Positions 46,301 to 54,520 of a stretch of 64,000 nucleotides of DNA are shown one piece after another; position 1 is the first letter of the stretch; each line of letters begins with the position of its first letter. Under the pieces are notes generated by a model. The model ran no database searches. It was not told where the DNA came from and saw nothing but the letters and a program-made list of their open reading frames with translations. The translations under genes and the position numbers were made by a program. Origin of the DNA: Pseudomonas sp. SJZ079 (GTDB lineage Bacteria > Pseudomonadota > Gammaproteobacteria > Pseudomonadales > Pseudomonadaceae); assembly GCF_007993865.1 (NCBI RefSeq), contig NZ_VIUH01000011.1, forward strand, positions 87,093 through 151,092, written 5' to 3'.

Positions 46301-47853
46301 TACAGAACACCTCCCGCTGCCCAGGTATTGACCGGGGCAGCGTCGTCATCGAATCCGGGTTTGTTGTTGCGATCGGGGCGGACTGGCTCGTAGCCGTACT
46401 GCTCGATCTCCATACGGCTTGCGAAGCGTGCCAAAGCCAAGGCGATGCCGGCATCGCCGTGGCGCTTGCCACCGTCCTTTTCCGTGGTGCGCACCTCGGG
46501 GATGCGCGCCACGCCCTTGACCATCTTGAATGCGCGCAGATCGGCGATTACATCGCGGTCATTGGGCAGGTCGTAAAGACTGCCGTCTTCCAGGTCGGCC
46601 TTGAGGCCCGGCATGTTGTCGCGGTACCAACCCTCGGTGAGCATCACCTGGCTGATGCGGTCGTGGCCGTACTTGACTGCCGCCGCTTCGGCCAAGGCCT
46701 GGCCATTACCGCGCGCATCGTTGGCACCTGCCATGAAGCTGGGTAGGCGGTCGATGATGTAGAAGAGAATCTGTTCCTGCTGCTTGAATGGAACATTGCG
46801 CAGCTCGACGTGAAACGGCGGGCGCTTGCGCCGATCCTGCTCCTGGATCAGGGGGATGATCACCGACAGGTCGCCGCTCCGGGCGAAGTCCATGCCGTAG
46901 AAGCTCCAGACGTTGTCTGGAATCTGCACCATCAGCGGCTTGAGTTCGCGCTCGCACCAACCGAGGCTGTCGGCCAGGCGCAGGTGCTCGCCGATGGTCT
47001 CGTAGCCTTGCGGGTAGGCCAGGCGTAACACCGGAACGCCCGAGCGGCTGCGGTGTTCCAGCAGCCCCAACGGCAGGTAGGTGCCACCGCCTTGTGACGG
47101 CACGCAATCCAACTCTTCCTCGGCGGCATCGCCATAGACGTCGTACACGTCCTGCACCCAGGCGGCTTGCTCTTCGGCCGACCAGGGGATGCCCTTGCGC
47201 AGGCACACTCGCTTGTACAGGCCTTGCACTACCGCCTCCTTGAAGGTGCAGCGGAACAGTTCGCCTTTGCGCTTACCGGCGCGGATCTCTTCGATCAGTT
47301 CGTTGAACGGGTTGTCGGTGCCATTGTGGGTGCTGATCACATGGACCTCACCACCCCAGATCAGCAGCGCCAGGGCGGCTTTCAGCAGCTCGGCCAGATC
47401 CGGGTGGAAGGCGGCCTCATCGATCACCACGATGCCCTGGCGGCCGCGCAGGTTGGACGGCCGGCTGGTCAGGGCAACTATGCGGAAGCCCGAGGGAAAT
47501 GTGATGGTGTAGGTCTTGATGTGCTTGTCGGGATCTTCGTCCGGCCAGATTCCTTCCTCGATCTCGCCAGCGGCATAGTTGAAGGCTCGCGCCCACATTG
47601 CGCACGCCTGGATGTACTCCACTGTCATGTCCTGGTTGTAGCCCAGGTAGTAGACAGTTTGCCCGCCGGCCTGGCTGCTGGCAGCGGCGATCAGCACGTT
47701 ATCCGCGGCCTCGGCCCAGGTCAGGCCAATTCGACGGGATTTTTCGCCGACCTTGAGCGGCGAACGGATACCGATCCAGTGCTGCTGGTAGCCGAGTAGC
47801 ACCGTCGGAACGTCGATTGCGGCGGTGTTCTCCAGGGCGGCGGGCAAGGTCAT
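46300..47853 (-). CDS. Terminase large subunit (Mu gp28-like)
   Basis: 517 residues. ATPase part with an Arg/Gly-rich Walker-A-like segment (KVGEKSRRIGLTWAEA) and Walker B IVVIDEAAFHPD, then motif STHNGTDNPF; the nuclease part has acidic residues in YGMDFARSGD, NDARGNGQ and HGDAGIALALA. Packages DNA by headful starting from integrated phage copies. Confidence 0.92.
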   Translation of the reverse strand: MTLPAALENTAAIDVPTVLLGYQQHWIGIRSPLKVGEKSRRIGLTWAEAADNVLIAAASSQAGGQTVYYLGYNQDMTVEYIQACAMWARAFNYAAGEIEEGIWPDEDPDKHIKTYTITFPSGFRIVALTSRPSNLRGRQGIVVIDEAAFHPDLAELLKAALALLIWGGEVHVISTHNGTDNPFNELIEEIRAGKRKGELFRCTFKEAVVQGLYKRVCLRKGIPWSAEEQAAWVQDVYDVYGDAAEEELDCVPSQGGGTYLPLGLLEHRSRSGVPVLRLAYPQGYETIGEHLRLADSLGWCERELKPLMVQIPDNVWSFYGMDFARSGDLSVIIPLIQEQDRRKRPPFHVELRNVPFKQQEQILFYIIDRLPSFMAGANDARGNGQALAEAAAVKYGHDRISQVMLTEGWYRDNMPGLKADLEDGSLYDLPNDRDVIADLRAFKMVKGVARIPEVRTTEKDGGKRHGDAGIALALARFASRMEIEQYGYEPVRPDRNNKPGFDDDAAPVNTWAAGGVL

Positions 47854-47915
47854 AGCCCGCCGCCTTTCTTGGCGCTACTCTGATTGGCGCATTTATCCTC
47901 AAAAGGAGTATGTCC

Positions 47916-48413
47916 ATGATGGACTGGGTTATGGGTGCTTACGGTGGCATCAAGACTGCTACGGATATTACGCAGAGCATGCTCACGCTCAAGACGGATG
48001 CGGCGGTAACTACCAAGGTCATTGAGCTGAACGGCGTGTTGCTGGGGCTGCAGGGACAACTTAATAACGCCCACACGGAGCATACGGCTCTCGCAAGCCG
48101 CATACGCGACCTTGAATCTGAAGTTGCTCAGTTCAAACGCTGGGAAGAAGAGAAGGGGCGCTATCAGCTGCACCAGTTTCCCTTGGGGGCGTTGGCTTAC
48201 TGTATAAAACCAGAGATGCAAGGCACCGAACCGCTGCATTATCTGTGTTCCAACTGTTATCAAAAGACCGTCAAGTCGCTGCTGCAGGCCTGCGAAGACG
48301 GATGGTACAAAGCGCTTAAGTGCCATCACTGCGACTCCTTAATTCGAACTGAGAAAATCCCTGACAGCGGACCCAACTTCGCCTTTTTTGACAACAATGG
48401 AGGAGCCTTCTAG
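47916..48413 (+). CDS. Cargo coiled-coil/zinc-ribbon protein
   Basis: 165 residues from the ATG at 47916 (AAGGAG 7 bases upstream; the ATG at 47910 is too close). Hydrophobic helical start (MDWVMGAYGGIKTATDITQ), central coiled coil (LQGQLNNAHTEHTALASRI), then a zinc ribbon: CSNC and CHHC 31 residues apart. On the opposite strand from the late genes, between terminase subunits. Unknown function; accessory gene by position. Confidence 0.7.
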   Translation: MMDWVMGAYGGIKTATDITQSMLTLKTDAAVTTKVIELNGVLLGLQGQLNNAHTEHTALASRIRDLESEVAQFKRWEEEKGRYQLHQFPLGALAYCIKPEMQGTEPLHYLCSNCYQKTVKSLLQACEDGWYKALKCHHCDSLIRTEKIPDSGPNFAFFDNNGGAF

Positions 48414-48419
48414 TCGGCC

Positions 48420-48932
48420 TCACCCAGCCACCCCCAGAATCTCTCGGCGGATCTCGGCCACGGTGGAGGCATCCAGGCCGCCTTTCTTGGCGATCTTTTC
48501 CACCTGGCTGGCAGCCGCCTCGGCCTTGCTGCGCACCTCGGCCTGCCACTTCTTCTGTACCACGCTGGCGCGGCCCAGCTCGGCCACGGCTTTGGCCACT
48601 TTGGGTAGGTCGATCTGGTCGCCGTCGGACATCAGCAGCTTGAACAGATGCTCCTGCACCAGGCGCATCAAGGCCTCGTTGACCGCGCCACCTTCATCCG
48701 GCGCGGCCGCGACCATGGCCTTGGCCTGTTCGCTGGCCATGCGCAGGGCGGCCAGACGTTCCTCGAAGTTTTGCCCGTACTGATGCAGCGCGGACTTGCC
48801 GATGGTATAGCCGCGTCCAGACAGCTCGGCCGACAGTGCCTCGTAGCCGCTGAAATTGTTCTCGACCAGGCTCTGATCCAGCCAGGCTTTCACCTCGGCC
48901 GGCAGCGCCAGCACCTTGCTTTTAGGCGGCAT
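48420..48932 (-). CDS. Terminase small subunit-like protein (Mu gp27-like, DUF3486)
   Basis: 170 residues. DUF3486 pattern: LPAEVKAWLDQSLVENNFSGYEALSAELS and IGKSALHQYGQNFEERLAALR, i.e. a helix-turn-helix N-terminus, followed by a long helical C-terminal half. It probably recognises phage DNA for packaging. Confidence 0.88.
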   Translation of the reverse strand: MPPKSKVLALPAEVKAWLDQSLVENNFSGYEALSAELSGRGYTIGKSALHQYGQNFEERLAALRMASEQAKAMVAAAPDEGGAVNEALMRLVQEHLFKLLMSDGDQIDLPKVAKAVAELGRASVVQKKWQAEVRSKAEAAASQVEKIAKKGGLDASTVAEIRREILGVAG

Positions 48933-48935
48933 GGC

Positions 48936-49247
48936 TCAAGCGCTCCAGTACTTTTCCGGGCGGGCAATGCCGGGGTGGCAGTCGATGGTGTACTCGGCGA
49001 TGTCCACGCCGTAGTGGGTCAGCCCGGCGATCCACTGGCCGCTGGGTTGCTTGTTCAGCGTGACCAGGCTGCGGTCTTTCAGGTAGTCCAGCTCGCGGCG
49101 CAGCTCCAGGGGAGTGGCGTCGGGATAGATGCCCTGGATGGTGGACAGCACCACCGCTTCATGTGGATCTACCGGACGGGAGGTGTTGAGGGTCAGCAGG
49201 ATGTACCAGCGCAGGGACTCCCGGCGGGCTTTGGCTGCATCAATCAT
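48936..49247 (-). CDS. VpaChn25_0724-type phage protein (winged helix)
   Basis: 103 residues from MIDAAKARRESLRWYILLTL (AAGGAG 8 bases upstream). A winged-helix-like arrangement and a conserved C-terminal LTHYGVDIAEYTIDCHPGIARPEKYW, the mark of this family in Mu-like phages. Overlaps the DUF2730 gene by 8 bases. Function unknown. Confidence 0.82.
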   Translation of the reverse strand: MIDAAKARRESLRWYILLTLNTSRPVDPHEAVVLSTIQGIYPDATPLELRRELDYLKDRSLVTLNKQPSGQWIAGLTHYGVDIAEYTIDCHPGIARPEKYWSA

Positions 49248-49611
49248 TGCGCGCTCCTTTGAGCAGGATGTTTTCAAACTTCAATGCCAGGCCATCGAGC
49301 TTGGCCTCGATCACCGACTGGCCACGTACCCAGTCCTCGCGACGCACGTATTCCAGCGGCAGCTCGGCCTGGAAACGCAAAAAATTGTTCTCCAGTTGCC
49401 TCAGGGCTTCGGCGTCCTTGTCCTGGCGACTCAGCACCTTTTCAAAGTTGCTTTCCCAGTGCTGACTGGCGGCCACGCGTGCGGCCTCCTGAGCGGCAAA
49501 GCGCTCGCCGAGGCGCTTCTCGAACTGCACCAGGAGCAGCTTGACCAGACCGGTGATAATCCCGGTGAAGATGCCCAGCAGGCTGGCAACGGTGCCAAGG
49601 TCCATCTGCAT
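49240..49611 (-). CDS. DUF2730-type membrane-anchored coiled-coil protein
   Basis: 123 residues from the ATG at 49611, which forms TGATG with the spanin stop. One N-terminal membrane helix (GTVASLLGIFTGIITGLVKLLLV), then a coiled coil (FEKVLSRQDKDAEALRQLENNFLRFQ). DUF2730 proteins occupy this slot in Mu-like phages. Confidence 0.78.
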   Translation of the reverse strand: MQMDLGTVASLLGIFTGIITGLVKLLLVQFEKRLGERFAAQEAARVAASQHWESNFEKVLSRQDKDAEALRQLENNFLRFQAELPLEYVRREDWVRGQSVIEAKLDGLALKFENILLKGARND

Positions 49612-50237
49612 CACTTGCCCTCCACGGCGTCGATCAGAAGGTCCAGCTGCGCGGCGGTGTTGCGACACTGCTCGGCGTAGCGGACGTGGTGATCCAGGAA
49701 AGCACCTTGGCTGAGGCCTGAGTCGAGTTGCTCAGTGGCTTGGCCTTCGGCGACTTGCGCAGCAGCTCGGCCGGTATTTTCGGCTTCGGGCACTCGGGCT
49801 CCAGTGGCTTCGTCCCACACGCGGACAAAGCCGCGAGTGAACACGCAAGCAGGCAGAGGCTTAGGCGGCGCATCGAGCGCCCCGCGATAGAGGTCGTTAA
49901 CACGGGCGATCTCCCCTGTGAGTCGGTCGGTGGTGGCGCGGTGTTGGCGTTGTTGCGCGGCCAGGTCGTTGGCGAGCTGGTCATTGCGGGCCTGCTCGGT
50001 TTGCAGTGCCTTGGCGGCTTGTTTGGCACTGGCCTCGGCGCTCTGGGCGCGCTCGGTTTCGGCTTCGGCGTGCTGGCGGCGCAGTTGCTCCAGGGCCTGG
50101 GCGCCTTCGCTCTGTGCCAACTGGTAGCCCTTGCGGTATTCGGCGCGCTGCATGGCCTCGACCATCAGCACGGCCGCGCCGATCAGCAGTAACGGCGCCA
50201 GGCCGGCCAGGACGCTACGCAAGGTCAAACCGCTCAA
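49611..50237 (-). CDS. Rz-type inner-membrane spanin
   Basis: 208 residues from a TTG that overlaps the lysozyme stop (TTGA), with GAGGTGGG before it; a GTG 15 bases earlier is possible. N-terminal anchor (VLAGLAPLLLIGAAVLMVEAM), then a long periplasmic coiled coil rich in Ala, Gln and Glu. Outer-membrane disruption partner of the nested Rz1. Last step of lysis. Confidence 0.85.
   Translation of the reverse strand: MSGLTLRSVLAGLAPLLLIGAAVLMVEAMQRAEYRKGYQLAQSEGAQALEQLRRQHAEAETERAQSAEASAKQAAKALQTEQARNDQLANDLAAQQRQHRATTDRLTGEIARVNDLYRGALDAPPKPLPACVFTRGFVRVWDEATGARVPEAENTGRAAAQVAEGQATEQLDSGLSQGAFLDHHVRYAEQCRNTAAQLDLLIDAVEGK
49634..49873 (-). CDS. Rz1-type outer-membrane spanin lipoprotein, nested in Rz
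   Basis: 79 residues in another frame inside the Rz gene. Signal MRRLSLCLLACSLAALSAC with lipobox LSAC, then a Pro-rich KPLEPECPKPKIPAELL segment, the usual Rz1 layout. Confidence 0.75.
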   Translation of the reverse strand: MRRLSLCLLACSLAALSACGTKPLEPECPKPKIPAELLRKSPKAKPLSNSTQASAKVLSWITTSATPSSVATPPRSWTF

Positions 50238-50689
50238 AGACCCACCTCGCACAGCTGGCGCTCGGCGGCGCGGCGCTTGACCAGGCCGGCGAGCTTTCTG
50301 CCCTTGGCATAGACCCAGCGGCTCAGCTCTGCGCAGGCTCCGGCAATGTCGCCGGCATTCAGCTTGCGCAGCAGTGTGGAGCCGGAGAACGCGCCAGCAC
50401 CGACGTTAAAGACGAAGGAGCCGAGGGCGGCGCGGCGGGTGTCCGGCTGCGGGCGCTGGATCAGACGGTCGACACTGGTAATGGCGGCCCCCAACTCGGC
50501 GGCCAGCAGGGCATCGCACTCGGCGACGCTGGCGGTTTGGCCTAGCTCGACGCCCTTAGTTATGCCGTCGCAGATGGTGGGGATACCCACCGGGTCGAGG
50601 TAGGCCAATAAACTGCGGCCCTCGAAGTAGCCGACCAGGGGCACGGCGATGGCGAGAACGCCAGCCAGGGCACGGGTTTTCAGGCTCAT
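50234..50689 (-). CDS. Endolysin, SAR-type lysozyme (GH24)
   Basis: 151 residues. N-terminal weakly hydrophobic signal-anchor (LAGVLAIAVPLVGYFEG). Catalytic triad Glu-x8-Asp-x5-Thr in EGRSLLAYLDPVGIPTICDG. C-terminal RRAAERQLCEVGL. Cysteines may control activation after release from the membrane. Degrades peptidoglycan; no separate holin was identified with certainty. Confidence 0.9.
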   Translation of the reverse strand: MSLKTRALAGVLAIAVPLVGYFEGRSLLAYLDPVGIPTICDGITKGVELGQTASVAECDALLAAELGAAITSVDRLIQRPQPDTRRAALGSFVFNVGAGAFSGSTLLRKLNAGDIAGACAELSRWVYAKGRKLAGLVKRRAAERQLCEVGL

Positions 50690-51021
50690 ACGGCCCCCAT
50701 ATTGATAGAGGCACGTAGCTCGGCCAGGTGCTGGTTGCCGACTTCTGGCGTGGACTTCTTGTGGTGGTTGGCGCGGTTGGTGGCCTCCCGGCGCGGGGCG
50801 GCGGGCGGCTTCTCTCGGGCCAACTGGGCGCGGCTAGCCTGGTGCTGGCGGTAGGCGGCAATCTTGCCGAAGGCGCTTTCGACATGCTCGCGCACCGTGC
50901 TGCGCCAATGCGCCGGGCAGGCTTCCAGCAGCTGCGCGCGCCGCTCCCGCATCGGCTCGGCCAGAATGGCGGCGGCATAGTCGCGGGGGCTGCGCGGTGG
51001 GTGGGGCGCTTGAGTATTCAT
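50686..51021 (-). CDS. First gene of the lysis operon, helical DNA-binding-like protein
   Basis: 111 residues from MNTQAPHPPRSPRDYAAAIL, basic and Arg/Ala-rich (AEPMRERRAQLLEACPAHW). No recognised domain. Its first codons and upstream hairpin closely match those of the protease gene (39801), again without a Shine-Dalgarno. Overlaps the lysozyme gene by 4 bases. Confidence 0.7.
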   Translation of the reverse strand: MNTQAPHPPRSPRDYAAAILAEPMRERRAQLLEACPAHWRSTVREHVESAFGKIAAYRQHQASRAQLAREKPPAAPRREATNRANHHKKSTPEVGNQHLAELRASINMGAV

Positions 51022-51083
51022 GCCGCCATGGTGCGGCGGCATGTGGGGTGGGGATTAGAGGATGGGGTTCAGTAGCGTTGCAC
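51021..51083 (-). promoter_or_regulatory. Putative late promoter/leader, copy 2 (before lysis operon)
   Basis: On the minus strand: GCAACGCTACTGAACCCCATC, CTCTAAT, a C-rich stretch, then the hairpin TGCCGCC...GGCGGCA up to the ATG. The core of about 24 bases is identical to copy 1 near 39836-39859. Confidence 0.6.
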
Positions 51084-51088
51084 TATTC

Positions 51089-51892
51089 TTAGGCCGTTTG
51101 GTCTTCGTTACCGGCCTCACCTTTCCACTCATAGCACCTCATGAGAAAAACATGGGGCTGCTCACAGCTTACGCACTGCTTGATAGCCCCATGCTCGGGT
51201 AAATCAAGACTGCTTTCGTTACCACACGCTTTGCACACAAAGGTGCAAAGCGTGTGGGACCTAATTTCGAATTGTTCGTTATCGACTCTTTTGACAGCGT
51301 ACTTCGCTTCGCACTTTTGATTGTAGCATTCGACAATGCTGCCACTGTCTATCTGGCTTTTACTTACGTATACCGGATGCCTACAAAACTTACACTCTAC
51401 ATTGTTGATGCTATTGACGCTCACGACTATGGTTGCTTCTGCCACTCGCTTAATTTCCTCTAGCACATCACTGATCATCGCATGTGTGAGCGGCTGTAGA
51501 GTGTCATGCTCCTTCAGCGATGGAGTGTGGAGGTATTTTCCGACTTTGTTATATAGGGTGTTAAGTCGTTTGGCAGAGAACATTCGGTACTCACCGAGAT
51601 GAATCCAATCCCCTGCTGGTGTGCCATCAGCGTTGTTTTGTCGAATATCTATAGTGTTGTCTTGGTCGGCTCTGGGCTCAAAGCTGAGTAGGAGCTTCAA
51701 TGCCTTTTGCGGCTGCCATGTTCTATAAACTGCTGGAGGGATTTTGTCTTTAAGCTGCGCGAGCTTTTGATAGACGATTTTCTCTAAGCTGAGTCTTAGC
51801 TCAAGGCATGCGTATCGGAGGGAGACTTGGTCACCAGCGTCCATTAGCTTCTCAGCTCTCTCCAAGAACTCACCGACAGCATAAACGCCCAT
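51089..51892 (-). CDS. Cargo protein: helical N-domain plus zinc ribbons
   Basis: 267 residues from MGVYAVGEFLERAEKLMD (GAGGG 9 bases upstream; an ATG at 51937 would add 15 residues). The N-terminal 150 residues are helical with a HEPN/DUF4145-like pattern (RYACLELRLSLEKIVYQKL). The C-terminal 110 hold CKFC/CYNQKC and CKAC/CVSC, i.e. two zinc ribbons. It is AT-richer than its neighbours and sits between mor and the late promoter. Possibly nucleic-acid-binding, possibly defence-related; not proven. Confidence 0.68.
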   Translation of the reverse strand: MGVYAVGEFLERAEKLMDAGDQVSLRYACLELRLSLEKIVYQKLAQLKDKIPPAVYRTWQPQKALKLLLSFEPRADQDNTIDIRQNNADGTPAGDWIHLGEYRMFSAKRLNTLYNKVGKYLHTPSLKEHDTLQPLTHAMISDVLEEIKRVAEATIVVSVNSINNVECKFCRHPVYVSKSQIDSGSIVECYNQKCEAKYAVKRVDNEQFEIRSHTLCTFVCKACGNESSLDLPEHGAIKQCVSCEQPHVFLMRCYEWKGEAGNEDQTA

Positions 51893-51980
51893 ACGCCTTT
51901 CCCTCTGATTGAACGCTATCCCAAAGTCGAAAAGCATACACGGTGTCTCAGCTCTCTGCTTCTGGCGGTATCCCGCATCA

Positions 51981-52442
51981 TCAGAGGGAAAACAGATCCT
52001 TGAGTTCGAGCGCGGCACCTGATGGGGCTTTCAGCACTTTCCACACCCTCCTATCACTCAGCCCGTAAGCCCTGGCCAGCTCCGCTACGACGGTATTGGC
52101 ACTGACACCCTCGCGCACGGCCTGCTCGAACTGGCGGTGAATCTCCAGATCCCGCAGCCGACGCAGCGCGGCGGCGCAGCGCGGGATATAGATTTTCTCG
52201 CCGCCGAGGTGGCTAGTCAGCCGTTGCGCCGCCTCCTCACCGAGGATGTCGCTCAGGGCGGCGACGCGGATCTGGCCGTTGCGGTTGGCGCCCTTGGCAA
52301 ACTCCCAGGTGGTGCCGCCCAGCTCCTGCACCAGACGCAGGGCGCTGGGCAAGCCGACCACACGGGCGATCTCGCGTACGTGCGCGGGCAACGGCAGCTG
52401 CTCCTGCAGCGCCTGCAGCTGCTCAATGTCCTTGGGCTTCAC
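51981..52442 (-). CDS. mor: Mor-type middle/late transcription activator
   Basis: 153 residues from a GTG overlapping the GemA stop (GTGA). Mor/C family: VVGLPSALRLVQELGGTTWEFAKG, GEEAAQRLTSHLGGEKIYIPRC, and the C-terminal helix-turn-helix TVVAELARAYGLSDRRVWKVLK. In Mu, Mor and C activate promoters lacking good -35 elements. I see only one family member here, so it may drive the late promoters directly. Confidence 0.9.
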   Translation of the reverse strand: MKPKDIEQLQALQEQLPLPAHVREIARVVGLPSALRLVQELGGTTWEFAKGANRNGQIRVAALSDILGEEAAQRLTSHLGGEKIYIPRCAAALRRLRDLEIHRQFEQAVREGVSANTVVAELARAYGLSDRRVWKVLKAPSGAALELKDLFSL

Positions 52443-52843
52443 TGTGTCGGCCTCCCGTGGCGCTTCGCATCGTAGGCCAGGGCGGCCACTAGGCGGCGCA
52501 GCTGGTCGCCGTCGAGCCATTCCACCCGCTCGACCTTGAACATGCGCAGGGCCATGGCATCCGCATAGGCCCAGGGGCGACGGGCTTCGGCCAGGAAGGC
52601 CTCGATCTTGCCGACCTGCGCCTGGCGCTCCGCTGCCGGCTTGGCCACCTTGCGGCCGGCTTTTTTCGCCGACTTCGGTTGCCAGCCCAAGCGCTCAAAC
52701 TCGGCCAGCACGGCGCCGACTTGGCGTGGGTTTAGCTCCTTGGCCGAGCGCACGCCGGTAATGCGGGCCAGCAGCGCGCGGTAGGTGTCGTCATCAAGGC
52801 CGAGCTGCTGCTTGGCGATGTGGATTTTGGCGAGGCTACTCAT
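52439..52843 (-). CDS. gemA: GemA-type regulatory protein (Mu gp16, DUF1018)
   Basis: 134 residues starting MSSLAKIHIAKQQLGLDDDTYRALLARITG, the DUF1018 signature, then a Lys/Ala-rich linker and a C-terminal WAYADAMALRMFKVERVEWLDGDQLRRLVAAL. In Mu, GemA modulates host gene expression and DNA supercoiling. Coupled to mor. Confidence 0.9.
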   Translation of the reverse strand: MSSLAKIHIAKQQLGLDDDTYRALLARITGVRSAKELNPRQVGAVLAEFERLGWQPKSAKKAGRKVAKPAAERQAQVGKIEAFLAEARRPWAYADAMALRMFKVERVEWLDGDQLRRLVAALAYDAKRHGRPTQ

Positions 52844-52928
52844 TGCTGTTTTTGCTCATCTTGGCTGCTCATCAGTACCAGGCAACCACGCCTGGCAGAC
52901 CGTCGCCCCTTGCGGGGCTAGGTTTCGC

Positions 52929-53141
52929 TTAGTGAATGGTCTGGCTTGGCGGCTGGCGCCTGCAGGCGGGTAGCTCATTGAGCTTCGCTTCGGCCGCTGC
53001 TATATCGAATAGGCTCTGCGACATGCGCACAGCGGCGGTCTGCTTCAGCGCGCCAAGCAGGTTGGTGGGGGCTGAGCCCATGTCCATGGACAGGGTGACG
53101 CTGTCTTGCTGGTCTTCCAGGGTGATGACGATCTTGGCCAT
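52929..53141 (-). CDS. Small early protein
   Basis: 70 residues, starting MAKIVITLEDQQDSVTLSMD, good GGAG site. A compact beta-strand start followed by helices. No family recognised; it belongs to the early operon between the HTH gene and gemA. Confidence 0.65.
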   Translation of the reverse strand: MAKIVITLEDQQDSVTLSMDMGSAPTNLLGALKQTAAVRMSQSLFDIAAAEAKLNELPACRRQPPSQTIH

Positions 53142-53149
53142 GGGCTCTC

Positions 53150-53566
53150 CTAGCGCTGCCGCTTGAATTGAATGTGGAAGTCGCGCGCCAGCTGGCGGGC
53201 CTGCTTTTCGCCGATGCCCACTGCTTGCGCCGCCTGTTTGGGGGAGGCGCCCAGGGCCGCCTGGACGATCAACCTGGCGGCGAGTTGCTCGCCGGACAGC
53301 AGCTCGACCGGCTCGGCCTCTAACGCCTGCTTGGCCTGGGCAGTGATGCTGGACGGTTGGAACAGGGGCGCGTAGACCGGTGACTTGCTGGCGTCGATGA
53401 CGAAGCTGTATTTGTCCTTCATCTGATAGCCGATCTGTTCGATCTGCCCGCCCTCGGCGAGGAAAGCCAGAGTCGCCTGCTCAAGGCGCTGGCGCTCGGC
53501 ATCAAGGCCGGGCGAGCGGATCGGCAGCGGGTCGCGGTTGGTGTCGTGATAGCGCTGCATACTCAT
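53150..53566 (-). CDS. Early protein with C-terminal helix-turn-helix
   Basis: 138 residues. The C-terminal AAQAVGIGEKQARQLARDFHIQF looks like a helix-turn-helix. The N-terminal half has mixed character. It overlaps the DUF3164 gene by 4 bases. Unknown function; possibly a regulator of early replication. Confidence 0.65.
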   Translation of the reverse strand: MSMQRYHDTNRDPLPIRSPGLDAERQRLEQATLAFLAEGGQIEQIGYQMKDKYSFVIDASKSPVYAPLFQPSSITAQAKQALEAEPVELLSGEQLAARLIVQAALGASPKQAAQAVGIGEKQARQLARDFHIQFKRQR

Positions 53567-54183
53567 ACCCCCGCAATATCCAGGCTGATCGCCTGGTACT
53601 GGTCGGTGTCGCGCACCCGCTCATAGACACGGATGTAGGACTTGGAGCCGACCACCTGGCAGGCTTCGCCAATGGCCGTCATCGCCCGCTGCCAGCGTTC
53701 GTCAGCGATCTCCAGGCGGCGCAGGGCCAGCACGCGGGCGGTGCGGATCTCGCCCTTGGTGTCGGCGCGGAAGGCGTCATTGACCAGGGTCACCACTTCC
53801 GGCCTGGCGCCTTGCGTCCACTCGCGCAGGCATTCGTCGATCAGCGAGCGCGCGGCCTGCAAGCGCTCGTCCAGGGCGATGCTTTCCTGCACGGCGAGCT
53901 GGATCTTGTAACGGCCGTCGAAGCTCAGCAGGGTGACGTTGCCCTTTTTGCCACCAACCTTGGCGCCGTATTGCTCGAAGCTCAGCTCGATGAAGGCCTT
54001 GATGTCGCCGAAAGCGGCGGTCTTGAAGTCGGTCAGCTTGCTGCTCAGCGCGCTGGCGCGGTCGACCAGCTGATTGACCAGGTGGTCGCGCTCGATGTCG
54101 ATGGGTTTGATCATGCTTTCAGGGATCAAACGACCCTGACCGTCTTGCCGGAAGCCGGCGGGGATTTGCGGTTGTGCATTCAT
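53563..54183 (-). CDS. DUF3164-family early protein
   Basis: 206 residues. Matches DUF3164 in AGFRQDGQGRLIPESMIKPID, FDGRYKIQLAVQESIALDERLQAA and LVNDAFRADTKGEIRTARVL. Common in the early operon of Mu-like phages, role unknown. Confidence 0.85.
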   Translation of the reverse strand: MNAQPQIPAGFRQDGQGRLIPESMIKPIDIERDHLVNQLVDRASALSSKLTDFKTAAFGDIKAFIELSFEQYGAKVGGKKGNVTLLSFDGRYKIQLAVQESIALDERLQAARSLIDECLREWTQGARPEVVTLVNDAFRADTKGEIRTARVLALRRLEIADERWQRAMTAIGEACQVVGSKSYIRVYERVRDTDQYQAISLDIAGV

Positions 54184-54193
54184 GCGGGTGTCC

Positions 54194-54520
54194 TCAATGA
54201 AAAGTCAGGTCAATGCCGGCGTAATCGGCTGGGCGGTTGTGGCTGATCGGTTCGCGCCATTCCAGGGTCACGCCCTCGAACGTCACGGTGTAACGAGTGC
54301 TGCCGGCAGTGGCGTGGCGCTGGTAGCCCTCGGTCAGGCGTTTGTGTTGCAGGCGCTGGCCGTCTTGCGGGCTAACCTCCAGGAGGTTTTCCGCCGGGGC
54401 GATCCGTAGCAGGCGGATGCCCATGCTCTGCAGCGTGCGGGCGGCCTGGTTGAACACCCGCAGGCGTTCGCCAAATTGTGGGGTCAACACTTTCAGGGGG
54501 CGTTCAATGGAGCCTTGCAT
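54194..54520 (-). CDS. Early protein of unknown function
   Basis: 108 residues starting MQGSIERPLKVLTPQFGERL. Mixed helical and beta content, no motif recognised. Overlaps the preceding HTH gene by 17 bases and precedes the DUF3164 gene by 10. Confidence 0.65.
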   Translation of the reverse strand: MQGSIERPLKVLTPQFGERLRVFNQAARTLQSMGIRLLRIAPAENLLEVSPQDGQRLQHKRLTEGYQRHATAGSTRYTVTFEGVTLEWREPISHNRPADYAGIDLTFH

